A stretch of DNA of 64,000 nucleotides, taken from Lutispora saccharofermentans (GTDB taxonomy: Bacteria > Bacillota > Clostridia > Lutisporales > Lutisporaceae). Below the pieces are notes generated by a model that saw only the letters and a program-made list of their open reading frames with translations, had not been told where the DNA came from and made no database searches. The DNA lies in contig NZ_JAJEKE010000004.1 in NCBI RefSeq assembly GCF_024363565.1, positions 62,001-126,000 of the forward strand, written 5' to 3'. This document shows positions 1-7,985 of this stretch, one piece after another; the first letter of the stretch is position 1; every line of letters starts with the position of its first letter. The position numbers and the translations under genes were made by a program.

Positions 1-179
1 GTTCCTTCAAATACCTGGATTATTACTTTATCTCTGTTTATTTGAACCACTTTGCCCTTCTTAGGGCTTTGTCCTTCTACTTCTATTTCCACCATTTCAT
101 CATATGCCGCATCCTTAACCCCTTCTAAAATTATGAGAGGGCCTTCCACTTTGCTTATCTTAAGATATTTCATTTTCAT
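1..179 (-). CDS. ntpB: V-type ATP synthase subunit B, N-terminal part
   Basis: Only the first 59 codons are in the window; the gene runs off the left edge. The translation starts MKMKYLKISKVEGPLIILEG, the usual N-terminal beta-barrel start of the non-catalytic B subunit of the V1 head, which alternates with A in the A3B3 hexamer. The start lies inside the last codons of ntpA (20 bp overlap). An AAGGGAGG ribosome site sits 6-8 bases before ATG at 179; a second in-frame ATG at 173 is also possible. It is the last visible gene of the minus-strand ATPase operon; subunit D would be expected further downstream, outside the window. Confidence 0.9.
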   Translation of the reverse strand, partial: MKMKYLKISKVEGPLIILEGVKDAAYDEMVEIEVEGQSPKKGKVVQINRDKVIIQVFEG

Positions 180-1956
180 GTTTTTTCCCTCCCTTGTCAT
201 ACTGGGAAATCAGCGGATTGAAATAGGAGTCTATCTGCTTCATATAATTATCAAATACTTTCTCATCACCTTCAGGAGTATTGTATTTCATGGATACTAT
301 ATCATAAAAAAGCTTTTCGTCTTTGACCTTGCTTATAGGGATGCCTGCTTTCACTGCTGCCAGAGCTTTTTCATAGAGGCGGTCTATGACCTTAAGCATA
401 TCGTATTGCTTTTTCAAGGATACATTGGCATCTTCCTTGTGATATGCATTTTGCTGCAGATATCCTGTCTTGATGACCTTGGAGATTTCCAGTATCAGCC
501 TCTGGTCATCGGGAAGTATGTCTTCCCCTACCAGCTTTACTATTTCCATCAGCTTATGCTCCTCCCTGAGCAAGCCCAGCATCTTCGCCCTGAGCTCCAG
601 CATTTCATCAGATACATTATCCCTGTACCAATCCCGGAGGTCTGCAATATAACCTGTGTAGGAATTTATCCAGTTAATGGCAGGATAATGCCTTGAATAA
701 GCCAATGCTTTATCCAAAGCCAAAAAGGTCCCTACCACTCTCTTGGTGTTTTGAGTGACCGGCTCGGAAAAGTCTCCCCCTGCAGGCGATACTGCTCCTA
801 TTATGGTTATGGAGCCCTCCTGCCCGGATAAGGCTTTCACATCTCCGGCCCTTTCATAAAACTGGGCAAGCCTGGATGGAAGGTATGCCGGGTAGCCTTC
901 CTCTGCAGGCATTTCCTCGAGCCTTCCCGATATTTCTCTCAGGGCCTCCGCCCACCTGGAGGTAGAATCCGCCATGATGGCTATATTATAGCCCATGTCC
1001 CTGTAATATTCTGCAATGGTTATGCCCGTATATATGGAAGCCTCTCGGGCCGCCACAGGCATGTTGGAGGTATTGGCTATAAGCACCGTCCTGTTCATCA
1101 AGGGCTCGCCGCTGCGGGGGTCGCTGAGCTTGGGGAAGTCCTCCAAAACCTCTGTCATCTCATTTCCTCTTTCACCGCAGCCGATGTATACGATGATATC
1201 CGCATCGCTCCATTTTGCCAGCTGATGCTGAGTTATGGTCTTCCCTGTGCCGAAGCCGCCCGGTATGGCTGCCGTACCGCCCTTGGCAAGAGGGAAAAAT
1301 GTATCGATGACCCTCTGCCCCGTCACCAGCAGCTTCTCTATGGGATTCCTTTTGAATACCGGCCTTGGCTCTCTTACCGGCCATTCCTGGTACATTTTCA
1401 CTTCATGCTTATTGGCGCCGTCGTCCAGCACCAAAAGCACATGCTCCAGATTATATTCGCCGTCCTTTTCAACAAAGGCTGCTGTTCCCTCCATATTCGG
1501 AGGCACCATAAGCTTATGGGTCACAGTAGTGCTTTCCTGCACCTCTCCAAATATAGCTCCCGGCTTCAACTTGTCTCCGGCAGCCACGGCCATTTTTACC
1601 TTCCATATCTTATCCAGGCTGATGGAGGACAATCCCAAGCCTTCGGGGATGTAGCTCGTTCCTTTGTCATAGATGTCCAGCAGAGGCCTTTCTATGCCGT
1701 CAAAAATATTGCCGATTATACCCGGTCCCAGCTTTACCGAGAGAGGCTTCCCTGTAGGATATACAGCTTCTCCTGCCTTCAATCCGGCGGTCTCCTCATA
1801 AACCTGTATAGTGGCATTTCCGCTGTCTATGGATATGATCTCCCCTATAAGCTTTTTCTCTCCTACCAGGACCATTTCTCTCATCTTGAAGCTTTCCATA
1901 TTCTCTGCCTTGACCACGGGTCCGTTGACTAATGTGATATTCCCCATGCTGCTCAT
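160..1956 (-). CDS. ntpA: V-type ATP synthase catalytic subunit A
   Basis: 598 residues, full family length. This is the catalytic subunit that binds and hydrolyses (or makes) ATP in the V1 head. The Walker A loop reads GGFGTGKT near residue 233, followed by the conserved IGCGERGNEM segment and the DSTSRWAEALREISGRLEEMPAEEGYP-type catalytic region. The start ATG overlaps the stop of ntpE as ATGA; GAGGTG lies 8 bases upstream. The operon order and close spacing make it part of a Na+- or H+-pumping rotary ATPase. Ion specificity cannot be read from this subunit. Confidence 0.97.
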   Translation of the reverse strand: MSSMGNITLVNGPVVKAENMESFKMREMVLVGEKKLIGEIISIDSGNATIQVYEETAGLKAGEAVYPTGKPLSVKLGPGIIGNIFDGIERPLLDIYDKGTSYIPEGLGLSSISLDKIWKVKMAVAAGDKLKPGAIFGEVQESTTVTHKLMVPPNMEGTAAFVEKDGEYNLEHVLLVLDDGANKHEVKMYQEWPVREPRPVFKRNPIEKLLVTGQRVIDTFFPLAKGGTAAIPGGFGTGKTITQHQLAKWSDADIIVYIGCGERGNEMTEVLEDFPKLSDPRSGEPLMNRTVLIANTSNMPVAAREASIYTGITIAEYYRDMGYNIAIMADSTSRWAEALREISGRLEEMPAEEGYPAYLPSRLAQFYERAGDVKALSGQEGSITIIGAVSPAGGDFSEPVTQNTKRVVGTFLALDKALAYSRHYPAINWINSYTGYIADLRDWYRDNVSDEMLELRAKMLGLLREEHKLMEIVKLVGEDILPDDQRLILEISKVIKTGYLQQNAYHKEDANVSLKKQYDMLKVIDRLYEKALAAVKAGIPISKVKDEKLFYDIVSMKYNTPEGDEKVFDNYMKQIDSYFNPLISQYDKGGKKHENEIS

Positions 1957-2585
1957 GCTTTCAACACCTCATCCAGTTTTTCATAGAGCATCCTGCCCAT
2001 ATATTCCTTGCCTTCGTCTATAAGCGTTTTGATGCTGAAATCGGCTAAAACGCCGCTGTTCTTATCCTCTAATGTGAATCCGCCGATTATATCCGTGCTG
2101 CTTTTGATAAGTTCAATATTTTTGTTATTTTTCAACCTTTCTACACTTTCTTTGATAAAGGAGCCAAGCTCATTCATATCTTTTTCTGAGAAACTGAACA
2201 ACAATTCTTCTCCATCCATCATGTGCAAAGCCTTCTCTATGTTATTGCTCAAAAAAGACTTATATCCGTCTGTTTTTATAAATTCCCTGCTCCAATCCAT
2301 TAAGGAACCCATCAAATCGCTTAGCAAGGCCTCCCTTTTCTTCATCACTTCGTAGTCTGCTTCGCTTTGGACTTGTGCTATGATGGATTTTCTCTTAGCC
2401 TGGGCCCTGCCTTCCCCGTCTTCTACAATGGCCCTTTTTCGCTTTTCAAATTCCTTTTTCTTTTCTTCTTTCTTCTCTTCCATGGCTTTGATCAGTTCGT
2501 TTCTTTTCTCAGCCCAGTCTTCTTCTATATGTTCAAACAATATTTTTTTAAACAGCTCCAACTTTCCTTCTACAGTTACTGCCAT
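1953..2585 (-). CDS. ntpE: V-type ATP synthase subunit E (peripheral stalk)
   Basis: 210 residues. Charged, helical N-terminal half (residues about 1-95, rich in Lys/Glu, EKKEEKKKEFEKRKR) followed by a more globular C-terminal part, the layout of subunit E, which with the G/H subunit forms the stator stalk linking V1 to the membrane. It overlaps ntpA by 4 bases and follows subunit F by 13 bases. Sequence of E is poorly conserved between phyla, so the assignment leans on coiled-coil character, length and operon position. Confidence 0.88.
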   Translation of the reverse strand: MAVTVEGKLELFKKILFEHIEEDWAEKRNELIKAMEEKKEEKKKEFEKRKRAIVEDGEGRAQAKRKSIIAQVQSEADYEVMKKREALLSDLMGSLMDWSREFIKTDGYKSFLSNNIEKALHMMDGEELLFSFSEKDMNELGSFIKESVERLKNNKNIELIKSSTDIIGGFTLEDKNSGVLADFSIKTLIDEGKEYMGRMLYEKLDEVLKA

Positions 2586-2598
2586 AATATCAGACTCC

Positions 2599-2907
2599 TC
2601 AAATCTTTAATCCTATGGATTCTTTTATGCTTCGGGTTATATAATCTTTTTCTCTCCTGAAGCCATGCCGATCCGGTATCACAGTGACTATGGGCATCTT
2701 GGGATCAAGCTTTATGTTTTTAATCTCCTGTCCCATCTTTTCCATCAAGGTTTCCGTGACCAATATTATACCTATGTCAGGATTATCACAGGCTTTCTTC
2801 AGTTCTTCCAGTGCTTCGTCCCCTTCGTGCGCTACTGTGCCTTTTATACCGGCCAGTCTGAAACCCGTCAAGGTATCCGCATTATCACTGATAAGATGCA
2901 TTTTCAT
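2599..2907 (-). CDS. ntpG: V-type ATP synthase subunit F (central stalk)
   Basis: 102 residues, normal for subunit F, a small Rossmann-like central-stalk protein that modulates ATPase activity. The N-terminal MKMHLISDNADTLTGFRLAG and the ...DIGIILVTETLMEKMGQEI segment match the family pattern (a nucleotide-binding-like strand, then GFRLAGI, then an ILVTE strand). It sits between the proteolipid gene (11 bases) and ntpE (13 bases). The Enterococcus name NtpG is used for the symbol; other nomenclatures call it AtpF or AhaF. Confidence 0.9.
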   Translation of the reverse strand: MKMHLISDNADTLTGFRLAGIKGTVAHEGDEALEELKKACDNPDIGIILVTETLMEKMGQEIKNIKLDPKMPIVTVIPDRHGFRREKDYITRSIKESIGLKI

Positions 2908-2918
2908 AAAAACACCTT

Positions 2919-3338
2919 CTATATCCTGCCGAGTATCATGATGGATACTATGAGTCCGTATATAGCTATACCTTCTGCCAATCCTACGAATATCAAGGTT
3001 TTACCAAGTATCCCCGGATCTTCGGATACTGCGCCCAGAGCAGAAGATCCTACGGCACCTACTGCATATCCTGCTCCAATGGTGGCCAAGCCTGTTGATA
3101 CAGCAGCGGCTATAAAGCCAAGGCCTGACGCCGAGCCGTCTGATGCGGCAGCAAATGCTACCCTGGGGGCTAATATGAACAGAAACAAAGCGATCAAAGA
3201 TATATAAGAGCCCAAACTGAATTTGAGTATTTTCTTAACCTTTATTCCATCGGCATTTTCCTTTGATTTCAAAAGGATAACGCCGCATCCGATAGTCATC
3301 AGCACGATGAAAAGAGCTATAGCAACAATAGTGTACAT
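2919..3338 (-). CDS. ntpK: V-type ATP synthase proteolipid subunit K (c-ring)
   Basis: 139 residues with four hydrophobic stretches: about 2-24, 42-66, 74-103 and 113-137. The last two form the c-subunit hairpin, with GSSALGAVSEDP in the polar loop and the ion-binding glutamate in GLAEGIAIYG near residue 122. The first pair lacks an equivalent carboxylate, and the segment ending LAPRVAFAAASDG resembles a signal sequence. So this is either a four-helix subunit with one ion site, or an N-terminal leader plus a two-helix c subunit. The gene is followed by subunit F and separated from ntpI by a 486-bp gap filled by repeats. Confidence 0.92.
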   Translation of the reverse strand: MYTIVAIALFIVLMTIGCGVILLKSKENADGIKVKKILKFSLGSYISLIALFLFILAPRVAFAAASDGSASGLGFIAAAVSTGLATIGAGYAVGAVGSSALGAVSEDPGILGKTLIFVGLAEGIAIYGLIVSIMILGRI

Positions 3339-3448
3339 GATTCATCCTCCTTATTATTAGAGCTCAGGTTTTAGAGCTCAGATCTCAGGGTACTCGGGTA
3401 GGGCGCTGGAGTCTTTGTAACGTCCAGTGTCAATCCGTGAAAGATTCC

Positions 3449-3486
3449 GTGTAAATCCGTGATTTCCATTTCTAAAGCTAACTTAA
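3449..3486. repeat. 38-bp direct repeat, copy 1
   Basis: A 38-base block that recurs at 3796-3833 with four mismatches. The two blocks flank the palindromic element at 3486-3726. The second copy overlaps the last codons of ntpI, so this copy probably derives from a duplication of the ntpI 3' end. A shorter related piece (CAGTGTCAATCCGTG) lies just to its left at 3425-3439. Confidence 0.7.
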
Positions 3487-3726
3487 TCTGTTGTGCCAAC
3501 TGATAACAAGTATAAAGCTTCGAAGCTAAGACTTTGTAAGCTTGTATAGGGCTGCATCAAAACTCGCATGCAGCATTTGTAATTACTGTTAAGGTTCAAG
3601 CAAGTTATGAGATTTTCCAATTTAACAGCATATAGGCTCAAACAGTTGATGCAGCTTTTCCTCTACTTCGCTAACAAACTCTAAGCCTCTTCACAAAATA
3701 CTCTTTTATCAATTGGCACAACAGAT
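3486..3726. repeat. Palindromic MITE-like element, copy 1 (with loop insert)
   Basis: 241 bp bounded by near-perfect inverted ends (ATCTGTTGTGCCAACTGATA at the left, its complement with one change at the right). An inner stem pairs GCTGCATCAA (3551-3560) with TTGATGCAGC (3646-3655). A related copy lies at 38371-38528; there the same stem is GTTGCGTCAA/TTGACGCAAC, so changes on one arm are matched on the other. This copy carries about 67 extra bases in the loop (3568-3634). There is no ORF, so it is non-autonomous. It fills the ntpK-ntpI gap inside the ATPase operon. I see no gene in 3339-3824. Confidence 0.75.
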
Positions 3727-3795
3727 CGGAACCTGAGTATTACTATAAGGGCTCAATTAACAATTTCACATAAGTTTAATATTATTAACCCTTCA

Positions 3796-3833
3796 GTGTA
3801 AATCCGTGTTCTCCATTCCCAAAGCTAACTTAA
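3796..3833. repeat. 38-bp direct repeat, copy 2
   Basis: Partner of the block at 3449-3486 (34 of 38 bases equal). It overlaps the final three codons and stop of ntpI, which end at 3825, so this is probably the original copy and the other a duplicate created when the intervening segment was inserted or rearranged. Confidence 0.7.
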
Positions 3834-5786
3834 CTTTATAGGAGCATATTCTACTCCTTCTCCCGAATAATATCTGGAAAACAGTTCGTAATATTCAAGC
3901 CTTAAGCCCTGAATAAATACTATAAGCCCTTCAAGGCCTATTATGACTGCATTTCCCAGGATGAGTATCAGGATGCCGCCTATGCCGGAATTGACCATTT
4001 CAGCCATGGTCTCAAAGGCCAAATATAAGCCTGCGTGATTTAAGGCAAAGGCCCCTACCCTTATAAAGGATATTGTATTGGATAAAAACGAGAGCAAGGT
4101 CTCCACCACTCCAAAGCCTGCTTCCGTATAGTAATCAACGACGCTTTCATTATAAAGCTTCTTTGAACCCTTGAGCATATTGGCGATAGGCTGCTTGAAC
4201 ACATTGAGAAGCAAAAGCACCGCCATAATAATGATGAAAATCTTAAGGGGCACAGCCACAAAGCCAAGCTGGCTATTGGCCACGGCAGTGATCAGTGTCC
4301 AGAAGAACAGGAATCCCACCAGTCCTTCGCGTCCCAGCAGACCCTCTTCAAGATTATGCCTTTTCCAGTTGTTTATAAAGCTGTATATGAAGCTTACGGT
4401 CATCAGCACCACACCTAATGCAACAGCCCAGATAAGGATCATATTTATATTGGCCATAGGCCTTATGAGCAATGCAGGTATCAAATCTTCCTTGCCGAAT
4501 ACACTGCCGTAAAGCGCGCCGAATATGATAGAGCTTACGCCTAATCTGGACAGCACGCCCCCTAAATTCACCCTTCGCTTTTTATGCCTCAGGTATAATC
4601 CTGCCAGCAAAATTACCAGGCCCTGTCCCATATCTCCGAACATAGCACCGAAGAGCAGCATATAGGTCAGTCCAAAGAATGCGGTAGGATCCACCTCATC
4701 ATAGGAAGGAAGCCCGTACATTCTTATAAGAGCTTCAAAGGGCCTGATGACCCAGTTATTTTTAAATTTGGTCGGCGGCGCTTTGGCTGTTTCATGGGAT
4801 GCCGCATCATCTATCACCAGTATTATATTGCTGCCGAAATTATCCCACAGCTCCTTTTGAAGTCTTTTTACTTTGCTTTTGGGTACATAGCCGAAGAGGA
4901 AAAAAAGCTTTTTGCCTGCAGCGCTTTCCTTCTTCACCTTCTCTACCTTCTTCTCCAGCTCCATGGCACCGTAGGCTTTCTTTATGATGGGACCTATATC
5001 CCCTCTTCGCTTTTGCACCGAAGCCTTCAATTGTTTTATTTCGTCAAATATCTCTTTTATCTCCGATTGTATCTTTTCGATTATTTCCTGAGCCGTTCCC
5101 GAATATCCGGAGGGCAGCTTCAATTCTTGATAGTTAAGGGATATGAAAAGTCTCTCTATTTCCTCATCGAAGGATTTTGGGGCTGCTGAAGCTACTATTA
5201 CATTGTCGTCTACAGTTGCCAGCCTCAGTATCAAAGAGGCTATATTTTCATAGTTTCCTTTGAGCCTGCCGTAGTTTTCCCTTGATACGATGAGGAGGCG
5301 GAACTTCAAATAACTGAGGTTTATCAGCTGGCCTATATCCATATTCAGGTTTTTCATATAGTTTAAGTTTCTGATATAACTTTTCTTTTCTTCTACCAGC
5401 TTCCTTTTAGCCTCTACTTCATCCCACAATTCTTTGACAAAATGATATTCATTTTCTATTTCCTGCAGCAGCTTTCCGTAATCGTGATCAATCCCAATTG
5501 AACTTGCATTTATAACAGGCTTAAAATCAAAAATGCCATGCAGGGATTTTATCATCTCTTCGTCCTTTGCAAAATCTCTGCCGGCAGCGTAAGGCACAAG
5601 CTGAGCCGATTCTTCTATCGCTTCTAAATTTTCTTCAGAGGCGCTGAGCTTGAAATAGTTGGAGTTTATCTCCGTAAGGGCATTGAGCATGTGCATGCTG
5701 CCGTTCAATACGATGGACCTGCATATTCTATCCATATCTGCAATCCTGCCCACTATGCCCACTGTTTTCATCTTCTCTACCGCCAT
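3825..5786 (-). CDS. ntpI: V-type ATP synthase subunit I (a subunit, membrane stator)
   Basis: 653 residues. The soluble N-terminal half (1-350) has long coiled-coil stretches. The C-terminal half has seven to eight membrane helices from about residue 365 on, including the TNTISFIRVGAFALNHAGL-like segment of the a subunit that carries the essential arginine of the ion half-channel. It anchors the peripheral stalks and forms the ion path beside the c-ring. It is separated by 1 base from ntpC upstream and by an unusual 486-bp spacer from ntpK downstream. Confidence 0.95.
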   Translation of the reverse strand: MAVEKMKTVGIVGRIADMDRICRSIVLNGSMHMLNALTEINSNYFKLSASEENLEAIEESAQLVPYAAGRDFAKDEEMIKSLHGIFDFKPVINASSIGIDHDYGKLLQEIENEYHFVKELWDEVEAKRKLVEEKKSYIRNLNYMKNLNMDIGQLINLSYLKFRLLIVSRENYGRLKGNYENIASLILRLATVDDNVIVASAAPKSFDEEIERLFISLNYQELKLPSGYSGTAQEIIEKIQSEIKEIFDEIKQLKASVQKRRGDIGPIIKKAYGAMELEKKVEKVKKESAAGKKLFFLFGYVPKSKVKRLQKELWDNFGSNIILVIDDAASHETAKAPPTKFKNNWVIRPFEALIRMYGLPSYDEVDPTAFFGLTYMLLFGAMFGDMGQGLVILLAGLYLRHKKRRVNLGGVLSRLGVSSIIFGALYGSVFGKEDLIPALLIRPMANINMILIWAVALGVVLMTVSFIYSFINNWKRHNLEEGLLGREGLVGFLFFWTLITAVANSQLGFVAVPLKIFIIIMAVLLLLNVFKQPIANMLKGSKKLYNESVVDYYTEAGFGVVETLLSFLSNTISFIRVGAFALNHAGLYLAFETMAEMVNSGIGGILILILGNAVIIGLEGLIVFIQGLRLEYYELFSRYYSGEGVEYAPIKLS

Positions 5787-5787
5787 G

Positions 5788-6846
5788 CTATATCGCCCCC
5801 TTACTCAATTTTTTTATCAGATACTTTTTGCCTTGATCCTCAGGTACCTGATATCTTATTATTTCTATGATGGAAATTATATCCCTGACCTCAAATTCAA
5901 GAAGCAGTATATACGCTACTGCATTGATTATATTCATGCTTGTATTTTTGTCCAGGCTTTTAAGCTTGAAATACAGGTATCTGTACATCCTCCTGTCCAT
6001 AAATATATCCGTGGTTTCATCTTCCTTAAATAAAAAACCATACTCTGTCTCTCTGGCCTTATCTAAAAAGTCCGAAAGCCGTTCTTCATAGCAAAGCTCT
6101 TTTATCTGCTTAAAGTTCAGTCTGTAATAAAGCTTTATGGTATAGTTCAAAAGGATCTCCGGCTTGATGCCGTAAAACTTTTTTCCTCTGTATATCCACT
6201 GTATATTGAGTATATCTCCAAAGATACCAAAGGCATGCCTGATGGTTTCCTGGTCTGCAGGGGCCAGCCTATCCCATTCCTGACGCAATATGCTGTAATA
6301 GGCCATATCCAAAGCCATCTCAAATCTGAAAAGATTCTCTCCCTTGTTTTCGTCCAGCAACGGGCATAGGTATTTGGAAAAGGCCGTATCGCTCAAAGCC
6401 TGTATTATATCCCTGGCTGATTTTGCTTCAAAAACCTTGCGGGGCTCTACCTTGCTGAATTTCCCGACGAAAACATTATCCTCATAATTTTTGATTTCCT
6501 TCTTATTATATACTTCCCTGGCCAGATCCTTCAGATCCTCTATCTCATATTTGGCATAGAAGGTTCTGATAAAATCCCTGTAGCTTCCGCTGTAATAGTG
6601 CATTATTCTATCCATGTTTTCAATGATCCTTTGCTTGATCAAGCCCTCTAAAGCCCCTCTATGGATAGTATGGATTTCTGCTTCTGCCAGGACCTTGCTG
6701 TAGCTTGTATTTTCCTTCAGATACCCGGCGCACTCGGTTACAGTTTTCATTCTCAGCAGGCTTATATAATCCCCATCGGTAAGGAATCGCCCTTCCAAAG
6801 CCTTAATCTTTGCCGTAACCGCTGCATGCCTTCTTATGCGGTCCAT
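5788..6846 (-). CDS. ntpC: V-type ATP synthase subunit C (d subunit)
   Basis: 352 residues, the usual length for the funnel-shaped subunit that couples the central rotor to the c-ring. Repeated helical segments such as LEGRFLTDGDYISLLRMKTVTECAGYL and YKYEIEDLKDLAREVYNKK-like motifs fit the vacuolar ATP synthase C/AC39 family. It lies between the coiled-coil H subunit (2-base gap) and subunit I (1-base gap) in the same transcript. Confidence 0.93.
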   Translation of the reverse strand: MDRIRRHAAVTAKIKALEGRFLTDGDYISLLRMKTVTECAGYLKENTSYSKVLAEAEIHTIHRGALEGLIKQRIIENMDRIMHYYSGSYRDFIRTFYAKYEIEDLKDLAREVYNKKEIKNYEDNVFVGKFSKVEPRKVFEAKSARDIIQALSDTAFSKYLCPLLDENKGENLFRFEMALDMAYYSILRQEWDRLAPADQETIRHAFGIFGDILNIQWIYRGKKFYGIKPEILLNYTIKLYYRLNFKQIKELCYEERLSDFLDKARETEYGFLFKEDETTDIFMDRRMYRYLYFKLKSLDKNTSMNIINAVAYILLLEFEVRDIISIIEIIRYQVPEDQGKKYLIKKLSKGAI

Positions 6847-6848
6847 GT

Positions 6849-7178
6849 TTAATCCATCTCCATGTCAAATAATTTATTAATTGCCTGTTTCAGTATTTCT
6901 TGCTTGATTTGAGCATACTTTCTTTCCAGGGCTTCTATGGAATCATGGGATCTTTTCTCTATGTCCTTCGCATCTTCCTCAGCTTTCAATACTGCTTGTT
7001 CCAATTGTTTTCTCATTGCTGCTTTTTCTTCATCCAGCTGCCTGTCCAAATTTTCAATTTCAGCCGCACACTTTTCTTCGATACCAGCAAGCTCCGCCTG
7101 TCTTTTTTTATTCACATCCGACGCAATATTGTCGATGTAAACCAGATCCTTTAGTATTCCTTCCATATTGTTTTGCAT
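6849..7178 (-). CDS. ntpF: V-type ATP synthase subunit H/G, coiled-coil stalk
   Basis: 109 residues, almost entirely charged heptad-like helix (residues about 15-95, rich in Glu, Lys, Ala). As the first gene of the operon it fits the G/H-type stator subunit (NtpF in Enterococcus, AhaH in archaea), which pairs with subunit E. An AGGTGG ribosome site precedes ATG at 7178. Sequence similarity in this family is weak, so the call rests on coiled-coil character, size and position. Confidence 0.82.
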   Translation of the reverse strand: MQNNMEGILKDLVYIDNIASDVNKKRQAELAGIEEKCAAEIENLDRQLDEEKAAMRKQLEQAVLKAEEDAKDIEKRSHDSIEALERKYAQIKQEILKQAINKLFDMEMD

Positions 7179-7232
7179 AAAACCACCTGCTTCTATCTGA
7201 TAAATTACAACTTATAATAGGGAATAATTTCA

Positions 7233-7261
7233 ATTATGGAATCATTTATTTAAAAAGTCAA
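7233..7261 (-). promoter_or_regulatory. Predicted sigma-A promoter of the V-ATPase operon
   Basis: On the minus strand TTGACT (7261-7256) and CATAAT (7238-7233) are separated by 17 bases, about 50 bases before the first codon of the operon. No other good pair is seen in the 240-bp gap between the SEC-C gene and the ATPase genes. Confidence 0.6.
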
Positions 7262-7381
7262 AGCCGACTAGATTCAATGTATTATTAAATTGCCTTAATT
7301 TCCATTGTATTCATTAATTAAAGTGCCCAATATCATGCTATATATGCCAGGGTCTTTGAAGCTATCATACCTATCTTACAT

Positions 7382-7411
7382 AAAAAAATAAAGCCTCCTT
7401 ATCGTGGAGGC
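7382..7411 (-). terminator. Rho-independent terminator after the SEC-C gene
   Basis: GCCTCC (7393-7398) pairs with GGAGGC (7406-7411) around a 7-base loop. On the minus strand it is followed by a T-rich run (TTTATTTTTTTA). It lies 6 bases past the stop of the SEC-C gene. Confidence 0.85.
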
Positions 7412-7417
7412 CATCAA

Positions 7418-7921
7418 TTATTTATTTGCGCCGCAGCACTTTTTATATTTCTTGCCGCTGCCGCAGGGACATGGATCGTTTCTTCCCACAGTTTCTTCTT
7501 TTATTACAGTGCCGGATAATCTCTGCTTTTTGGTTATTTCTTTCCTTTTATCATCGCTTAATATGCTATCCCACTGGGGCAGACTGTACAGCCATTTTGC
7601 CTTGGCAGCCAGCATATTATAGTAGAGCTTTTCTACATCTATATCCAATTCAACCTGTGAGTCTTCTTCAAGCTCTTCAAGCTTGTTGGGTTCCTTTAAG
7701 CTGGTGTTTATACCGTCCAAAAAGCCTATAAAGTGAAGCACATCTGTGCCGTAGCCTTCAGCCAGCTCTTTTGCCGAGCCTTTCACCACCTCATCAGGCT
7801 TGTTCAGGATTTTCTCATATATACCCTTTTCGATGTCAAAGTATTCTTCCCAAAACTTCTTTTGTATTTTCGGATCCTCTTCTTTATATGCAGTTTCTCT
7901 CCAAGTTTCAAATAAGCTCAT
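7418..7921 (-). CDS. SEC-C metal-binding motif protein
   Basis: 167 residues. The last 20 carry a SEC-C motif, [16 protein letters not shown], the zinc-binding tail also found at the C terminus of SecA. The N-terminal 145 residues are acidic and helical and I do not recognise a domain there. SEC-C tails mediate ribosome or SecB contact in SecA and occur on many small proteins of unknown role. It is a single-gene transcript: a strong promoter lies upstream (7957-7985) and a terminator downstream. Function beyond metal binding is unknown. Confidence 0.85.
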   Translation of the reverse strand: MSLFETWRETAYKEEDPKIQKKFWEEYFDIEKGIYEKILNKPDEVVKGSAKELAEGYGTDVLHFIGFLDGINTSLKEPNKLEELEEDSQVELDIDVEKLYYNMLAAKAKWLYSLPQWDSILSDDKRKEITKKQRLSGTVIKEETVGRNDPCPCGSGKKYKKCCGANK

Positions 7922-7956
7922 ATTACAACTCCCTTGCTTTGTAAATTTACCCTAAT

Positions 7957-7985
7957 ATTATATTACAAAGAGGATTTGTTTTCAA
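7957..7985 (-). promoter_or_regulatory. Predicted sigma-A promoter of the SEC-C gene
   Basis: On the minus strand TTGAAA (7985-7980), 17 bases, TATAAT (7962-7957). The -35 lies within the last codons of the upstream SSS transporter gene. A CTTTGTAA/TTACAAAG dyad (7937-7944 and 7963-7970) brackets the -10 and could be an operator or a weak terminator for the transporter operon. Confidence 0.65.
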
